A stretch of DNA of 64,000 nt, taken from Aporhodopirellula aestuarii (GTDB lineage Bacteria > Planctomycetota > Planctomycetia > Pirellulales > Pirellulaceae). A model generated the notes under the pieces. The model did not search any database, was not told the origin of the DNA, and saw only the letters and a list, made by a program, of their open reading frames with translations. Made by a program: the position numbers and the translations under genes. The stretch spans positions 1 through 64,000 of the forward strand of contig NZ_JAMQBK010000078.1 in the NCBI RefSeq assembly GCF_023701485.1. Direction: 5' to 3'. Positions 38,296 through 47,558 of this stretch are shown here, piece after piece (positions within the stretch are counted from its first letter, which is position 1; the number at the start of each line of letters is the position of its first letter).

Positions 38296-39471
38296 GTGAG
38301 TGATATTGATGTCCCCTTTACCGTGTCGTTCACCCATCGCCTCCGTCACACGGCGGATATCTGCGACGCCGATTTCCATGTGCTGACGGATCTCCTGGCG
38401 ACCGATCCTCAACAACGCGCCAAGGTGCAATTGTGGGTCGACTCCAATTTGCATTCTTCTGAGTCGGGACAGCAGAGCTTTGCCTCGCGACTCGGTGAGC
38501 AACTCGCTCAATCGGGTCGTGTCGACCTCGCCGGGAACCCGCACAGCATCCCGGGAGGCGAAACCTGCAAGAACTCCGACGAGGTGCTGCAACAACTACT
38601 GTCCCTGATCCATGAACACGACATGGACCGACGCAGCTATGTCATCGTCGCGGGTGGTGGCGCGGTTCTGGATGTTGCCGGATACGCTGCCGCAATCGCA
38701 CACCGGGGCATCCGGCTGATTCGATTGCCGTCCACAACGCTGGCCCAATCCGATTCGGGAGTCGGCGTCAAAAACGCAATCAATTACTTTGGTAAAAAGA
38801 ATTGGATCGGCACCTTCGCCGTCCCTTGGGCTGTGATCAACGATGCCGCGATCCTGCAAAGCCTACCCGACCGCGACTTCCGATCAGGGTTAACCGAAGC
38901 GATCAAGGTGTCGTTACTGAAGGACGCGCCGTTCTTCGAATTCATCCGAACCAACGCCGATGCCATCCGACAGCGTGACCCCGCCATCAGTTCAGCGGTG
39001 ATCGCTCGTTCGTGTCGATTACACCTCGATCACATCACCCTCGGGGGTGATCCCTTCGAATCACTCGAAGCACGTCCGCTCGATTTCGGTCACTGGTCCG
39101 CCCACCGTCTTGAACCCATGACCGATTATCAGCTGCGACATGGCGAAGCCGTCGGGATCGGGGTAGCTCTGGACACGCTGTACTCAGCGAGAATGTTTGG
39201 GCTGAGCCATGAAACGGCGATCGAAGTTTGTCATACGATCGCCGCCATTGGTTCATCAACATGGTGTGATGCGATCAACGATAGCGACGCGGTGCTGCGT
39301 GGTCTCGAAGAGTTCCGCCAACACCTCGGTGGACGCTTAACCGTTACCATGCTGAAAGACATCGGTCGCAGCATCAACGTTCACGAAATCGACATTAAGG
39401 TCATGAAATCGTGTATCGAAGAACTGCGTGAACTAAGCAAAGAGACAAACGGAGTCGCTGCGGGCGAGTGA
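38296..39471 (+). CDS. 3-dehydroquinate synthase-like sugar-phosphate cyclase (EboD-like)
   Basis: A 391-aa NAD- and metal-dependent cyclase related to AroB. It has the NAD-binding stretch VIVAGGGAVLDVAGYAAAI, the substrate loop LPSTTLAQSDSGVGVKNAIN, KNWIGTF, the metal ligands around GLTEAIKVSLLKD, LDFGHWSAHRLE, and HGEAVGIGV. The N-terminal SFTHRLRHTADIC resembles EboD of the ebo clusters rather than housekeeping AroB, so it probably makes a different cyclic product. GTG 38296 is the preferred start; TTG 38218 is also open. No other ebo genes are nearby. Confidence 0.85.
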   Translation: MSDIDVPFTVSFTHRLRHTADICDADFHVLTDLLATDPQQRAKVQLWVDSNLHSSESGQQSFASRLGEQLAQSGRVDLAGNPHSIPGGETCKNSDEVLQQLLSLIHEHDMDRRSYVIVAGGGAVLDVAGYAAAIAHRGIRLIRLPSTTLAQSDSGVGVKNAINYFGKKNWIGTFAVPWAVINDAAILQSLPDRDFRSGLTEAIKVSLLKDAPFFEFIRTNADAIRQRDPAISSAVIARSCRLHLDHITLGGDPFESLEARPLDFGHWSAHRLEPMTDYQLRHGEAVGIGVALDTLYSARMFGLSHETAIEVCHTIAAIGSSTWCDAINDSDAVLRGLEEFRQHLGGRLTVTMLKDIGRSINVHEIDIKVMKSCIEELRELSKETNGVAAGE

Positions 39472-39537
39472 GATGCCAAGCCCATCCTCGCGTTTGATTG
39501 GGCACTTTCAGAAACATCACCCCCACACGAAACACCT

Positions 39538-40455
39538 ATGCGGATCGTCTCATTACTCCCCAGTGCCACGGAAATCATTTGTGGCCTCGGATTACGCGAC
39601 CAACTGGTAGGCGTCACGCATGAATGCGACTACCCGCCAAGCGTGGCCGACCTCCCCAAGGTGACACGCACGCTCATCCCGCATGACGCCACGAGCGGCG
39701 AGATCGACGGGCTCGTTCGCGAACGATTGAAGACGAACGCCGCGTTGTATTCGCTCGACATGCCGACGCTCGAGCGATTGAATCCAGACCTCATCGTCAC
39801 CCAAGCCTTGTGCGACGTTTGTGCCGTCGCGGAAGACGAAGTCAACGCCGCCGCGTGTTCTCTGCCGGGTAAACCTCGCGTCATCAATCTAGAACCCACC
39901 TGCCTCGACGACGTGCTGGAATGCATTCGCCGCGTCGGCAGCGCCGCAAATTGTGCGGCGGTGGCGACCGATTACGTTCAATCGCTGCAACAAAGAATCG
40001 ATGCGGTAGCCAAACGCAGCGATACCATCGCGACGCGCCCCACCGTGATGCTGCTCGAATGGATCGATCCTCCATTCAGCGCCGGCCACTGGAGCCCAGA
40101 ACTCGTATCGATCGCTGGAGGCCGCGAAGTGATCGGCACTGCCGGACAACGTTCCGTCACAACGCCCTGGGAATCGATCGTTGCCGGCGATCCAGACGTC
40201 ATGATGATCGCGTGCTGCGGCTTCGGCGTTGATCGCACTTGCGAAGACTTGCCAATCTTGCGTTCGTATCCGGGTTGGGAGAGGCTCTCCTGCGTGCAGT
40301 CAGGTCGCGTTCACATCGTCGATGGATCTGCCTATTTCAGCCGGCCCGGCCCCCGGCTCGTTGATAGTCTCGAGATCCTCGCCCATACGCTGCACCCCGA
40401 AACCCATCCCTTACCAGACGGCCTCCCGGCCGCGTTCGACGTGACGATGGTCTAG
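39538..40455 (+). CDS. BtuF-like cobalamin-binding fold protein, no signal peptide
   Basis: A 305-aa protein with the helical-backbone substrate-binding fold of BtuF/FhuD. It starts MRIVSLLPSATEIICGLGL, keeps VGVTHECDYP, and has LNPDLIVTQALCDVCAV and VHIVDGSAYFSRPGPRL. The family is normally periplasmic and delivers vitamin B12 to BtuCD. This protein begins directly with the first strand and has no signal or lipobox, so it should be cytoplasmic. No BtuC or BtuD gene and no cobalamin riboswitch are next to it. A B12-related role is uncertain. Confidence 0.83.
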   Translation: MRIVSLLPSATEIICGLGLRDQLVGVTHECDYPPSVADLPKVTRTLIPHDATSGEIDGLVRERLKTNAALYSLDMPTLERLNPDLIVTQALCDVCAVAEDEVNAAACSLPGKPRVINLEPTCLDDVLECIRRVGSAANCAAVATDYVQSLQQRIDAVAKRSDTIATRPTVMLLEWIDPPFSAGHWSPELVSIAGGREVIGTAGQRSVTTPWESIVAGDPDVMMIACCGFGVDRTCEDLPILRSYPGWERLSCVQSGRVHIVDGSAYFSRPGPRLVDSLEILAHTLHPETHPLPDGLPAAFDVTMV

Positions 40456-41073
40456 CACGCTCCGACGCGGCTAGGCAAGAATCATTGGGCGGAAACCTAC
40501 TGGCCGTTTGGGCGCTGGCTTGGGCGGCTAAAGCTTTGCGAAAACGAGTGGATTGAGGCGGCGCAAGTTTCGCTTCGATTCTTAGTCGCGATAGCGATGG
40601 CAGGTGATAGTCCCGGACGCGAGTCCGGGTTCGACGTCGCCCCCACCTACGCCAAGTCGCGAAGCGATGACAGGTGCCGCTCTCGGTGGTTCATTCGTGC
40701 GCACACCCGTGTTTTGTGTCGTCACATTGCGACTTGCTTCGCTTGTTTTCCCACGCGGCTGGCTCACGTCTGTGGCTTATGGATGTCGTCACTATCGTGA
40801 CTAACCATTCACGAAATCCTGGATCCAGCCAAACGCAAAAGTGATAGGGACACGTCTTGTTCAGAGCGAATTTTTGGCAGTCCAGTGATAGCCTTGGTTG
40901 AACGTAGGAACCATGGTTAGCATCAAATGACCAATATCCCGAAAAACTTCAGCCTACCTGCTTAACAGAGTTCGGAAATTGCAACCGATTGGACTTCCCG
41001 ACTGACCTGATGCCCTCAAACTCGATGAGCGAACGTTTGCCGAGCGAGCATACCATTGATTTTTGAGAATCGC
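40456..41073. other. Long intergenic region without a convincing gene
   Basis: 618 bases between two convergent genes. It contains a stable hairpin with a GCGA tetraloop (40612-40629) and short imperfect repeats such as gcgatggcaggtg and gcgatgacaggtg (about 40594 and 40666). Open frames up to 67 codons exist on the plus strand but look like frames through repetitive DNA. It could be a decayed mobile element; I cannot identify one. Confidence 0.45.
40612..40629. repeat. GNRA-capped hairpin
   Basis: Arms cccggac and gtccggg (7 bp, perfect) enclose the loop gcga. The composition recalls the family B palindromes at 102 and 51458, but the sequence is different. There is no T-tract. Confidence 0.5.
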
Positions 41074-42201
41074 TCACGCCGCTCGGAATAGGACGCGATT
41101 GCGTGGGGTGTTCTGGAGAACTTCGTCACAATGTCTGACCATGGTCGCATCGGCGACTTCATATCCGTGGCGAAACAGCAGACTGAATTCGGTGTGCGAT
41201 AGCCGACGCAGCGTCGTTTCCATCTGCGACGCTTGACTCACTTCACCGTCAGTCAAGACTGGCTGGCCGCCGACTTGACTGCGTGCGTAGACTCCCTTGG
41301 TTTTCAACCCGAGACGCAAATACGCGCCGCTGCCCGGATTCTGTTTGAAGTAGTCGATTAACATCCTCGCCCGCAAACTGCGAACCTGGTCCGTTGCCAC
41401 GTCGACCAATCGCATCGATGCCTCCAGGTAGCCCGGTGTCCAACTCGACTGTCCGTTCCCTACCGACAACGGCCGCGACGCATCGCATACGATCAAAAAG
41501 TCCGTTCCCTCTCGCAAACCTTCGCCGGGTTTGAACAAAGCCTCAACGCCCAAATTGTCATACACGCCGCCGTCCCACAGATTCAAGCGTTTGTATTTGG
41601 CGCTGATCGGTTTCCACTGGTCGTCCTCAAACTCACACCACCGGTAGTTTCGCGTTTTGACAACCAACGGGCCGATCAATCCCGGAACCGCCGCTGACGC
41701 TGCCATGGCATGCGACAGTTTGAAGTCGGGATCGTTGACATACTTGGTTTGGTAGTCGCCCATCAAGTCACGCTGGAAACGCCAGTTCTTACCCGTCTGA
41801 TAACAGGTCGCGTTAATGATCCAACGCGGCGAGATCGGCAGGTCAGCGAGTTTTCCATCGATCTGCCACTGTCGCTGCAATTCGTCTCCCAGCACGGAGG
41901 CTCGCCCGCGTGCGATTCGCCACGGGAAGATCAGTGATTTCAGCACGAACGATCGCTGCAAGTTCCGCGTCGTCAACAGCCAGTGAATATGCGGAACCAC
42001 GTCGTGCAAATACTCTTCGCTGGACGGCCAACGATACCCGGCCCGTGCAAAGACCAGCCCCGCTGCCAAGCTGCCCCCCGAAACGCTCGAAAGGATCTTC
42101 ACGTTCCCCAGCAAATCCTGCCGAGCCAAACGGGCAAGCACACCGAGGTGAAACACCGTGGCACGCACGCCACCACCGGAAAAAGCCAGGGCGATCTTCA
42201 T
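41074..42201 (-). CDS. Patatin-like phospholipase
   Basis: A 375-aa serine hydrolase predicted to act on lipids, using a Ser-Asp dyad. The oxyanion loop GGGVRA is at residues 9-14. The nucleophile elbow reads SVSGGS with Ser41; the first Gly of GxSxG is Ser, as in many bacterial patatin-like proteins. The catalytic Asp lies in NLWDGGVYDNLG around residue 215. No signal peptide is seen. It is divergent from the methyltransferase at 42585. Confidence 0.9.
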   Translation of the reverse strand: MKIALAFSGGGVRATVFHLGVLARLARQDLLGNVKILSSVSGGSLAAGLVFARAGYRWPSSEEYLHDVVPHIHWLLTTRNLQRSFVLKSLIFPWRIARGRASVLGDELQRQWQIDGKLADLPISPRWIINATCYQTGKNWRFQRDLMGDYQTKYVNDPDFKLSHAMAASAAVPGLIGPLVVKTRNYRWCEFEDDQWKPISAKYKRLNLWDGGVYDNLGVEALFKPGEGLREGTDFLIVCDASRPLSVGNGQSSWTPGYLEASMRLVDVATDQVRSLRARMLIDYFKQNPGSGAYLRLGLKTKGVYARSQVGGQPVLTDGEVSQASQMETTLRRLSHTEFSLLFRHGYEVADATMVRHCDEVLQNTPRNRVLFRAA

Positions 42202-42584
42202 AGGGGCAAAACGATTTTCATGACACGGTGCAGACAGTGGGGCGGCAAGGGACGTGGATTGGTTGAGTGCTATTTGCAGCGGAACAACACGAGCTGCCGG
42301 AGAGTCAAGTTCACCCCGCAGGTGCCGGGCCGACAGGCAGGGTAGCCATTATCGAGCCTTCAAATCCACGGCAAAACCGAACCCGCAACGAATTTCCGGT
42401 GTCGATGCAGCCGAACCGCTCCATCACGGAAATGATCGGATCGCCGCGCAAATTTTTTGTGACGAAAACGCGATCCGACGAAACATCCGCCCGCGGTTCA
42501 CGCTGGGAAAATCTACCATTCCGCATCACCGCGATGACTCCATCGTTCCTTCCTAAATTCCCCACCTTTACAGGAATAGCCAAC
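42202..42584. other. Divergent intergenic region and leader
   Basis: 383 bases lie between the patatin and methyltransferase starts. The methyltransferase frame stays open back to 42267, but that part shows no domain, and ATG 42585 has an AGGA ribosome site. It should hold promoters in both directions; none is convincing. No riboswitch was recognised. Confidence 0.4.
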
Positions 42585-43679
42585 ATGTGCAACGCCTGCC
42601 AAATCAAAGTCGACAATCTCGACAACGCCACCGAAGCGTTCGCTGGTGAACTGCTCGAAACCCTTAACCGTTCCGCCGTCGGACAGGGCATCTCGCTCGG
42701 CCACCGAACTGGACTGTTCGACGTCATGAGCGAAATGAACCGATGGGCTACCTCAGACGAAATCGCCGACACCGCTCAGTGCAACGAACGCTACGTCCGT
42801 GAGTGGCTTGGCATCATGGTGACCGGTGGCATCGTCGCGTACGACAAGTCAACCAAAACTTACCTGCTGCCCGAACATCATGCCGCGTTGCTGACGCGTG
42901 CCGCAGTGAGCAACAACTTCGCGAGAACGTTTCAGTTTTTCCCGGTGATGGCGGAAGTGGAAACGGACATCGTGGAGTGCTTTAAAAAGGGTGGCGGTGT
43001 ACCGTATGAAAAGTTCACTCGCTTCCACGAAGTCATGGCCGAAGACTCCGATGGGAACGTTGTGGCGGCTTTGTTCGACACCATCTTGCCACTGGTGCCC
43101 GGGTTAATCGAGAAACTGGAAAGAGGCATCGACGTGCTCGATATCGGCTGTGGACTCGGCCATGCCCTGACCGCGATGGCAGAACGATTCCCAAACAGTC
43201 GCTTCGTCGGACGAGACATGTGTGACACTCCCATCGAGTCCGCAAAACAGGAAGTTGCTAGGCGAGGGTTGACCAACATCCGATTCGAAGTCGCCGATGT
43301 TGCCAAACCCGCCCAACCAGAATCCTTCGATTTAATCACAGCGTTTGACGTGATTCACGACCAACGTGATCCTGCTACGGTGTTGTCACAAGTCCGAAGG
43401 GCTCTTCGTTCCGGCGGAACGTTTCTGATGCAGGACCTACAAGCCTCATCGGAATTGCACGAGAACATCGATCACCCACTCGGGAGCTTTCTCTACACGG
43501 TTTCAACCATGCACTGCATGACCGTTTCGTTGGCTCAAGGCGGCGCCGGGCTGGGAACGGTTTGGGGAGAACAGTTGGCGGTGAAGATGCTCGGTGAAGC
43601 CGGATTCGAAAACGTCACCGTGCGACGACTTGAACATGACATCCAAAACAACTGGTATGTCTCGCAACTTTCCGAATGA
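42585..43679 (+). CDS. SAM methyltransferase with winged-helix N-terminus (Rv2258c-like)
   Basis: A 364-aa protein from ATG 42585. An N-terminal winged-helix part (GLFDVMSEMNRWATSDEIAD and the YVREWL helix) is followed by a class I methyltransferase with motif I VLDIGCGLGHAL and motif IV-like DLITAFDVIHD. The architecture matches a family of small-molecule methyltransferases that includes mycobacterial Rv2258c. The very N-terminus, MCNAC, has two cysteines of unknown meaning. The substrate is unknown. Confidence 0.88.
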   Translation: MCNACQIKVDNLDNATEAFAGELLETLNRSAVGQGISLGHRTGLFDVMSEMNRWATSDEIADTAQCNERYVREWLGIMVTGGIVAYDKSTKTYLLPEHHAALLTRAAVSNNFARTFQFFPVMAEVETDIVECFKKGGGVPYEKFTRFHEVMAEDSDGNVVAALFDTILPLVPGLIEKLERGIDVLDIGCGLGHALTAMAERFPNSRFVGRDMCDTPIESAKQEVARRGLTNIRFEVADVAKPAQPESFDLITAFDVIHDQRDPATVLSQVRRALRSGGTFLMQDLQASSELHENIDHPLGSFLYTVSTMHCMTVSLAQGGAGLGTVWGEQLAVKMLGEAGFENVTVRRLEHDIQNNWYVSQLSE

Positions 43680-43898
43680 TCCCGTTTGCAGTCACCGCAA
43701 ACAGATCGCCTCTTGATCTAAAAATCGCAACCACCGACCGGCCAATCGCACGGAAGCGAAGGGCCCCTCGTCTCGCGTCTTTCCAAACGTTCCTCAATCT
43801 CATCGAGACGCTAAACGATCCCAACAAGTGGACAATCGAAAGTTGATCCGCAAGAAACAGCGGTTTGCGGGTTTCGGAAGTCGTCAAGACGAACGCCA

Positions 43899-46076
43899 CT
43901 ACTTCGGCAAATCCGCCATCGGTTTGGGATCGAGTCCGTGTTTCCCGAAATAAGACACTCCAAATCCGCTGCGATAACGAGGATCGTAGAGTTTTGTCGG
44001 AATCCTCACGTTGGTATAAAACTCCGGCACTGGTTTCTCGTATTGATTTCGCAGCGACTCAACGGTTTGGCCTTCGGTCAGACGCAGCGAACTGGGCAAC
44101 GCCCCTACCGTGCCTGAGCCCCACAAGAACTCCTCACCACGTCGGATCGTCAAATTGGAACGGTACGATTGACGTGTCACGTGTTCAGCGTTGGCGAGCT
44201 GTTCGCGTGTGGGTCCGAAGACCGACATCCCACCAAAGCCAAACCGAGAATTGCTTTTGACATAGAGCGACTGTTCCGGCTCATCACGACTCATTTTCGC
44301 GAATAATTTAATCGTCGCGTCTGGATCGTATCGCCATTGGTTTTCTTCGATGTGGCGCATCAAATCGGCGCGAACTCGGTCGTTGTACTGGCCACAGTCC
44401 ACCTCCAAACCGACCGCGATACCAGGCTCCAAAACAAATAACTCGTCACGGTTCATTCCCGCGACGGTCTCACGGACACCCGGCCCGGGCAATTCGACCG
44501 CGCCAATGACGAGCCCCAAGACGCTGCGCGAGTCATAATCGTTGCCAATCCGCACCCCGTAACACAAGCGGCTCGAAGCGATTGCGACCACATTGGGTTC
44601 GTCTCGTTCGTTGACGACGTCGCCCTGTGGACGATAGCTCCAAACAGGCACCTCTTGATCGAGGCTGAACAACACACTTCCGCCAACGAGCAGATGATTG
44701 TCGTCCACCCACGCTAAACGCGAGGCGGAACTAAGCAAGTCGGCGCGAACACGACGTGGCGGTGAGCCCGAACCCAGCGTCCAAACCGCCATCTCATTGG
44801 AACTGAGAACCGCGAGCTTTTCGCCCATCGGATCAAACGCGACGCTCGAAACCGAACCACCTTCTACGGGCAAACTGACGAGCACCTCACCGGAGGTCGG
44901 CTCAATCAGTCGCACCGAATTTCCCTCAGGGATCGCGAGGTATTTGCGTCCGGGGGACAAAACCGGTTCAGGACTATTCCGCGAATCCTGCCCAAACTTA
45001 TAGACCGTCTTTTTGGCAACAAAATCGTAGACCGCGTATTCGCCTTTGTTCATCCGGTGCAGCACGGTTCGCCCGTCAATGAACTGACCCCAACGATTCT
45101 CCGTTTCAAAGGTACGTTGTTTGCCACTCGCCCAGCGGACGAGCGGTTCGGCTTCTGTGAGCTTGGGACTTGATCTCCAAATCGTCAGCGTTGCCACGCC
45201 GTTGTCCACCTCCCCAAGGCTCATGATTTGTTGCGAACTCGGGTCCACCGCGATCGTACGCTCGCCGGGCTCAATCAAATGTTGCACCGCGACTTTACCG
45301 TCATCCAAGGTAGCCCAAATCAGACGCGACGGAGCATTGCGGTTGGACGCAAACCGCTTCGGCAACGTCGCCCCCATAATCCAGCCGCGAGAGGATCCGA
45401 TCGGAAAGACTCCGATCAAGGATTCGTCACGATAGGCTCGTTCGAATGCCGCTCCGCCCATCGGAATCGCTACCCGAATCGCCGGCGGATCGGGAGCGAG
45501 TCCGGCAAGTGAGGTGGGCGCCCCCAACGCGGCCCCGACTAATTGCTGCGACTGGGCAAATTCTTCCAGCGGCGGAACCTGTGCGACTCGCGGCGGCGCC
45601 AAGCGAATCAAGATTTGAATCCGCCGTTTTTCGATGGACCCAAGGTTGTCGATCGGGAGCGTGATTTTCTTACCGTCATCGCGACGAATCAACGTCACGG
45701 TATCGGCCTCTTCGTCGATCGACTCAACGGCCGCTTCCACCGAATGTTTCCCGGTCGAGTCTTTCCAAATATAGACAGGGCTGATCACTGACGCCTGCCA
45801 CGGATATCGCACGTCTTTGATCTTGAACGTCCGTTTGTTGGATCGTCCCGAGTAAGTGAAATCGACATCAGCGTCCACTTTGTCGGCGCCCAAGACGACC
45901 CCGGGAACCCACTTTCCGAGATAGGAAACTTCTACCTTGTCGCCGGCTTTCGGAACCAGCATGACAGGGACGCCTGGTAGCTCTTGGCCGCTTGCAACAA
46001 CCGGCAACATCCCAAACACAAACAGCCCGACACAAAAACACAACGCCCTTGCCGGAATGCGCAGCCGTCCCTTCAT
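43899..46076 (-). CDS. Exported SHD1-domain protein with beta-propeller-like repeats
   Basis: A 725-aa protein with a signal peptide (residues 1-30), a small beta domain (35-100), and an SHD1 (SLA1 homology 1) domain at about 104-150 recognisable by WKDSTGKHSVEA and the DGKKITLPIDNL end. The long remainder has WD/YVTN-like motifs (GRKYLAIPEGNSVRLIEP, VSSVAFDPMGEKLAVLSS) suggesting a propeller. SHD1 is known from eukaryotic endocytic adaptors and is strikingly frequent in planctomycetes, where its role is unsettled. An extracytoplasmic scaffold is inferred. Confidence 0.85.
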   Translation of the reverse strand: MKGRLRIPARALCFCVGLFVFGMLPVVASGQELPGVPVMLVPKAGDKVEVSYLGKWVPGVVLGADKVDADVDFTYSGRSNKRTFKIKDVRYPWQASVISPVYIWKDSTGKHSVEAAVESIDEEADTVTLIRRDDGKKITLPIDNLGSIEKRRIQILIRLAPPRVAQVPPLEEFAQSQQLVGAALGAPTSLAGLAPDPPAIRVAIPMGGAAFERAYRDESLIGVFPIGSSRGWIMGATLPKRFASNRNAPSRLIWATLDDGKVAVQHLIEPGERTIAVDPSSQQIMSLGEVDNGVATLTIWRSSPKLTEAEPLVRWASGKQRTFETENRWGQFIDGRTVLHRMNKGEYAVYDFVAKKTVYKFGQDSRNSPEPVLSPGRKYLAIPEGNSVRLIEPTSGEVLVSLPVEGGSVSSVAFDPMGEKLAVLSSNEMAVWTLGSGSPPRRVRADLLSSASRLAWVDDNHLLVGGSVLFSLDQEVPVWSYRPQGDVVNERDEPNVVAIASSRLCYGVRIGNDYDSRSVLGLVIGAVELPGPGVRETVAGMNRDELFVLEPGIAVGLEVDCGQYNDRVRADLMRHIEENQWRYDPDATIKLFAKMSRDEPEQSLYVKSNSRFGFGGMSVFGPTREQLANAEHVTRQSYRSNLTIRRGEEFLWGSGTVGALPSSLRLTEGQTVESLRNQYEKPVPEFYTNVRIPTKLYDPRYRSGFGVSYFGKHGLDPKPMADLPK

Positions 46077-46222
46077 CCGATGCCCCTACTCTTCGTCAGC
46101 TCGATTTTTTTAGGTTTTGAAAACGAGTAGTCTAATCCATTTGCCCGGCTGTGTTGACACTGGAACACGCCCCCGTCGTTCAAACGCTTGCGAGACGCCA
46201 GCGAGTCAACTGGACTACCGAT

Positions 46223-47308
46223 CTACTTCCGCCACACACGCACGCGATGGTTTTCGCTATCGCCAATGAAGATCGAACCATCATGGTCAACGAAGACACC
46301 GTGAGGACGCGCCAGTTGACAAGCCAATGGGTCGTCACCATCAGGCCCATCACCTTTGCGGCCGTTTCCAACGAGAACTTCAATCGTGCCCTTCTTGACA
46401 TCGAGATAACGAATCGAGTGTGACTCGGTGTCGGCAAGATAGACATTGCCCTCCGCATCAAGGCTCACACACTTCGGTCCTGAAAGTGTCGCTTGCAGTG
46501 CAGGTCCACCATTTCCCTGGAACCCTTTTTTGCCGGTTCCGGCGACTCGTTGGATCGTGTTAGCCTTGGGATCAAGCAGCAACAACGCGTTTCCTTCACG
46601 AAGGGCGAGATAGCATTTGCCGTCGGGGCCAAACGCGAGTGCTCGTGGACCGTTGAGTGATGATCCGGTGATGGGCGACCCGTCCGACGAAGTCTTCCGT
46701 TCACCCGTGCCGCTCCACGTCGAAATTACCCCGGTTGTCATGTCAATTTTACGAATACGATGATTCAGGATATCGCACACATAAAGGTCACCAGCCGCAT
46801 CAAAAGCGAGGCTGTGCGGTTGGTTGAACGTTGCAGCTGTTGCTGGTCCACCGTCACCACCAAAACCCGATTTCCCTGTGCCGGCAATCGTCGTGATGAC
46901 ACGCGTCTTCGCATCGACACGTCTCACATCGTGATTTCCTAGCTCGACAATGAACAGGTTTCCGTCGCTATCCCAGGCCAGTTCGTAAGGTAAGTTCAGC
47001 AACGCTTTATCGGCAGGTCCTCCGTCGCCGGCGTGTCCTTGCTCTTGGCTCCCCGCATAGGTCTCGACCGTGCCGTCGCGTCCCACACGGCGGACGCGGT
47101 GATTGTCCGCGTCACAAAAATACAAAAATCCATCGGGGCCTCGGGCAACCGCAAACACGTTATTCAGCTCCGCTTCATCCGCGGGCCCACCGTCGCCCGA
47201 ATCCCCTTTGGCACCGGTGCCTGCGAAAGTCGACACGGTGGCGGCATGACAGGTCGCCGTGCCCACGAGACATAACACCAACAACAGGGATAGAAATTTC
47301 ACGAACAC
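46223..47308 (-). CDS. Secreted NHL-repeat beta-propeller protein
   Basis: A 361-aa exported protein. The signal peptide (FLSLLLVLCLVGTATCHA) is followed by about six NHL repeats, each with the pattern GDGGPA..A.LN.P..la.d..G.lyi.D..NHRVRk (for example NHRVRRVGRDG and NHRIRKIDMTTG). Such propellers act as binding platforms and, in planctomycetes, are commonly extracellular. No catalytic residues are evident. It is upstream of, and on the same strand as, the SHD1 protein (146-bp gap). Confidence 0.92.
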   Translation of the reverse strand: MFVKFLSLLLVLCLVGTATCHAATVSTFAGTGAKGDSGDGGPADEAELNNVFAVARGPDGFLYFCDADNHRVRRVGRDGTVETYAGSQEQGHAGDGGPADKALLNLPYELAWDSDGNLFIVELGNHDVRRVDAKTRVITTIAGTGKSGFGGDGGPATAATFNQPHSLAFDAAGDLYVCDILNHRIRKIDMTTGVISTWSGTGERKTSSDGSPITGSSLNGPRALAFGPDGKCYLALREGNALLLLDPKANTIQRVAGTGKKGFQGNGGPALQATLSGPKCVSLDAEGNVYLADTESHSIRYLDVKKGTIEVLVGNGRKGDGPDGDDPLACQLARPHGVFVDHDGSIFIGDSENHRVRVWRK

Positions 47309-47392
47309 TCCGATCTCGTATTCAATTAATAAGTTAGTGGTTTGTCAGTATCAAAAAGGTGAATGAAATGGGTTCACTCGCGGTGTTCCGTG

Positions 47393-47412
47393 AGGCTTCT
47401 TAGCGGAAGCCT
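47393..47412. repeat. Small perfect hairpin
   Basis: The arms aggcttc and gaagcct surround ttagcg, between the BNR_4 and NHL genes. A partly similar stretch (cttgcggaagc) follows within 25 bases. There is no T-tract, so it is not a typical terminator. Confidence 0.35.
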
Positions 47413-47558
47413 GCGAGCCCTCTTGCGGAAGCAACCCATAGCTAAAGTACGACGAAGCACAGGAAACGATCGCCATTCATGACGCTCTAATGCGTCCATC
47501 CGAATTCGGTTTCCGTGGACGCAACAACGCAGCGGCTAATCGGGCGTATCGACTGTTA

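Noticed and set aside
38095-38595. 166-codon minus-strand open frame before and within the cyclase gene
   Set aside because: It overlaps the conserved N-terminal part of the sugar-phosphate cyclase and shows no family features.
39472-39537. Possible cobalamin riboswitch before the BtuF-like gene
   Set aside because: Only 66 bases are available and no B12-box-like sequence is present.
40604-40804. 66-codon plus-strand open frame in the intergenic region
   Set aside because: Looks like translation through repetitive DNA; two overlapping frames are equally open.
41074-42201. Patatin treated as an inactive enzyme because GxSxG reads SVSGG
   Set aside because: Many bacterial patatin-like proteins show SGGS at this place, and the oxyanion loop and DGG are intact.
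42267-42584. Upstream extension of the methyltransferase frame (106 codons)
   Set aside because: No similarity or domain, and a good ribosome site precedes ATG 42585.
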